Program-made: the position numbers and the translations under genes
Notes under the pieces: generated by a model
The model's input: the letters and a program-made list of their open reading frames with translations, nothing else
Database searches by the model: none
Told to the model about the DNA's origin: nothing
Assembly: GCA_050725495.1 (NCBI GenBank)
Contig: JBOHHM010000138.1
Span: 1-6,754, forward strand
Length of the DNA stretch: 6,754 bases
Source of the DNA: JBOHHM01 sp050725495
GTDB taxonomy: Bacteria; Pseudomonadota; Gammaproteobacteria; Burkholderiales; Burkholderiaceae_C
Direction: 5' to 3'
Shown: in pieces, positions 5,144 through 6,754 of the stretch
Position numbering within the stretch: position 1 is the stretch's first letter
Layout of the letters: the number at the start of each line of letters is the position of its first letter

Positions 5144-6364
5144 ATGGACATGACCCCGCATTTCCCGATTTATATGGACTACGGCGCCACCACGCCGGTT
5201 GACCCGCGCGTGGTGGACGCGATGATTCCCTGGTTGCGCGAGCATTTCGGCAATCCGGCGTCGCGCAGCCATGCCTGGGGCTGGGAGGCCGAAGAGGCCG
5301 TGGAAAAAGCCCGTGGCCATGTGGCCGACCTCGTTGGCGCCGATCCGCGCGAAATCGTCTGGACCAGCGGCGCCACCGAATCCAACAACCTCGCGATCAA
5401 GGGTGCGGCTCACTTCTACAAGACCAAGGGCAAACACCTGATCACGGTCAAGACCGAGCACAAGGCGGTGCTCGACACCATGCGCGACCTCGAGCGCCAG
5501 GGTTTTGAGGTGACTTACCTCGATGTGCAGCAAGACGGGCTGCTCGACCTCGACCATTTCAAGGCCGCGATCCGCCCCGACACCATCCTGGTCAGCGTGA
5601 TGTTGGTGAACAACGAGATCGGCGTGGTCCAGGACATTCCGACCATTGGCGCGATTTGCCGTGAAGAAGGCATCATCTTCCACGTGGACTCGGCCCAAGC
5701 CACGGGCAAGGTGGCGATCGACCTTCAGACCCTGCCGGTGGACCTGATGAGCCTGACCGCGCACAAGACCTACGGGCCCAAGGGCATTGGCGCGCTCTAT
5801 GTGCGCCGCAAGCCGCGCGTGCGGCTGGAAGCGCAAATGCACGGCGGTGGCCACGAACGTGGCATGCGTTCGGGCACCTTGCCCACGCACCAGATCGTGG
5901 GCATGGGCGAAGCCTTCCGCCTGGCGCAGTTGGAGATGGAGCAGGACAACGCCAAGGCGCGTGCCCTGCACGAGCGCCTGCTCAATGGCCTGAAAGACGT
6001 GGAACAGGTGTTCCTCAACGGCCATCCAGACAAGCGAGTGCCGCACAACCTGAACATGAGCTTCAATTTTGTTGAAGGCGAGTCGCTGATCATGGGCATC
6101 AAGGGGCTGGCGGTGTCGTCCGGCTCGGCCTGTACCTCGGCATCCCTGGAACCCAGCTATGTGCTGCGCGCCCTGGGCCGCAGCGACGAGCTGGCGCACA
6201 GCAGCCTGCGCATGACCATCGGCCGTTTCACGACCGAAGAGGAAATTGACTATGCCGTTACCGTCATCAAGCACAACGTGGCCAAGCTGCGCGACCTGAG
6301 CCCGCTGTGGGAGATGTACCAGGATGGCATCGACATCAGCACCATCCAATGGACGGCGCACTGA
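5144..6364 (+). CDS. iscS: Cysteine desulfurase IscS
   Basis: A PLP-dependent class V aminotransferase-fold enzyme that turns L-cysteine into L-alanine and passes the persulfide sulfur to IscU and other acceptors. It has 406 residues against 404 in E. coli and matches it closely throughout. Seen are the N-terminal block PIYMDYGATTPVDPR, FGNPASRSH, H106 (TEHKAVLD), the cofactor-binding D182 (HVDSAQ), the PLP lysine K208 (TAHKTYGPKG), HGGGHERGMRSGTLP (233-247), the catalytic cysteine C330 in SSGSACTSASLEPSYVLRAL, and the C-terminal region LRDLSPLWEMYQDGID used to contact IscU. Starts considered are ATG 5144, ATG 5150 (404 residues) and an upstream TTG at 5078. None has a recognisable Shine-Dalgarno; 5144 or 5150 fits the family length. 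The gene is second in the isc operon, 89 bases after iscR and 20 before iscU. Confidence 0.97.
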   Translation: MDMTPHFPIYMDYGATTPVDPRVVDAMIPWLREHFGNPASRSHAWGWEAEEAVEKARGHVADLVGADPREIVWTSGATESNNLAIKGAAHFYKTKGKHLITVKTEHKAVLDTMRDLERQGFEVTYLDVQQDGLLDLDHFKAAIRPDTILVSVMLVNNEIGVVQDIPTIGAICREEGIIFHVDSAQATGKVAIDLQTLPVDLMSLTAHKTYGPKGIGALYVRRKPRVRLEAQMHGGGHERGMRSGTLPTHQIVGMGEAFRLAQLEMEQDNAKARALHERLLNGLKDVEQVFLNGHPDKRVPHNLNMSFNFVEGESLIMGIKGLAVSSGSACTSASLEPSYVLRALGRSDELAHSSLRMTIGRFTTEEEIDYAVTVIKHNVAKLRDLSPLWEMYQDGIDISTIQWTAH

Positions 6365-6371
6365 AACATTG

Positions 6372-6377
6372 AAAAGG
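6372..6377 (+). promoter_or_regulatory. Ribosome-binding site of iscU
   Basis: AAAAGG (6372-6377) lies 7 bases before ATG 6385, in the 20-base gap after the iscS stop. It fixes the iscU start and contrasts with iscS, which has no visible site. Confidence 0.75.
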
Positions 6378-6384
6378 TATCACC

Positions 6385-6754
6385 ATGTCCTACTCCGCAA
6401 AAGTTGTTGATCACTACGAACACCCGCGCAACGTCGGCTCCTTCGACAAGGGCGACGACTCGGTGGGCACCGGTATGGTGGGTGCGCCGGCCTGCGGTGA
6501 CGTGATGAAGCTGCAGATCAAGGTCAACCCGCAAACCGGCGTGATCGAAGACGCGCGCTTCAAGACCTACGGCTGCGGCTCGGCGATTGCCTCGTCGTCG
6601 CTGGTGACCGAATGGGTCAAGGGCAAGACGCTGGACCAAGCGGCCGCGCTCAAGAACAGTCAGATCGCTGAAGAGCTGGCCCTGCCGCCGGTGAAGATTC
6701 ATTGCTCCATCCTGGCCGAAGATGCGATCAAGGCCGCGGTGAGCGACTACAAGA
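6385..6754 (+). CDS. iscU: Fe-S cluster assembly scaffold IscU (3' end off the window)
   Basis: IscU is the scaffold on which [2Fe-2S] and [4Fe-4S] clusters are built from IscS sulfur, then handed on with the HscA/HscB chaperones. The frame is open to the window edge, giving 123 residues of an expected 128-134, so about ten codons are missing. It begins MSYSAKVVDHYEHPRNVGSF. The cluster ligands are C37 and D39 (APACGDV), C64 (YGCGSAIASSS) and H106-C107 (KIHCSIL). LPPVK (100-104) is the HscA recognition motif. One residue more than E. coli is present around PQTGV (49-53), which shifts the later ligand numbers by one. The order iscR-iscS-iscU is that of a standard isc operon, so iscA, hscB, hscA and fdx are expected beyond the edge. 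Confidence 0.97.
   Translation, partial: MSYSAKVVDHYEHPRNVGSFDKGDDSVGTGMVGAPACGDVMKLQIKVNPQTGVIEDARFKTYGCGSAIASSSLVTEWVKGKTLDQAAALKNSQIAEELALPPVKIHCSILAEDAIKAAVSDYK

Noticed and set aside
4934..6361. Long open frame on the - strand (475 residues) opposite iscS and the end of iscR
   Set aside because: It mirrors the highly conserved iscS in the antisense frame, has no recognisable domain, and is explained by scarce stop codons in high-GC antisense reading.
1..6754. Insertion sequences, CRISPR arrays, tRNA or rRNA genes, and signs of recent gene transfer
   Set aside because: No transposase-like frames, regularly spaced repeats, or tRNA-like cloverleaf sequences were seen, and codon use looks even across all genes.

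Overview
The window is a gene-dense stretch with every recognisable gene on the + strand. It looks like the chromosome of a betaproteobacterium of the order Burkholderiales, probably the Comamonadaceae. This rests on high GC with strongly GC-biased third codon positions, the sequence character of UvrB, IscR, IscS and IscU, and the style of the NarL-type regulator. The family-level placement is inference from recognition, not from a search.

Layout: (1) 1-1632 is the 3' part of uvrB, the damage-verification helicase of nucleotide excision repair; about 140 N-terminal residues lie off the left edge. (2) 1689-4246 is a two-component pair with regulator first: a NarL/FixJ-type response regulator, then a large membrane histidine kinase whose ATG shares one base with the regulator's stop. 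The kinase has an outer beta-rich domain, seven further membrane helices, a short coiled coil, and HisKA_3 plus HATPase modules. (3) 4247-4514 is the only sizeable non-coding region. It holds a long imperfect hairpin after the kinase gene, a good type 1 IscR operator over the -35 region of an extended -10 promoter, a perfect dyad at the expected transcription start, and a leader of about 135 bases with GC-rich hairpins. (4) 4515-6754 is the start of an isc operon: iscR, iscS and nearly all of iscU (about ten codons lost off the right edge).

How it works together: IscS takes sulfur from cysteine and IscU is the scaffold on which Fe-S clusters are built. IscR carries such a cluster and, when loaded, represses the operon through the operator upstream of its own gene. 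The two-component pair sits between two housekeeping loci. Its signal and targets cannot be read from the sequence, and the hairpin and separate promoter after it argue that it is not simply part of the isc transcript.

Most of the window is well-understood core genome. The less familiar parts are the two-component pair with its altered phosphatase motif, and the RNA and DNA structures around iscR: the dyad at the start site, the leader hairpins, and the perfect stem-loop at the iscR stop followed by an iscS with no visible Shine-Dalgarno. No mobile elements, CRISPR arrays, tRNA or rRNA genes were seen.
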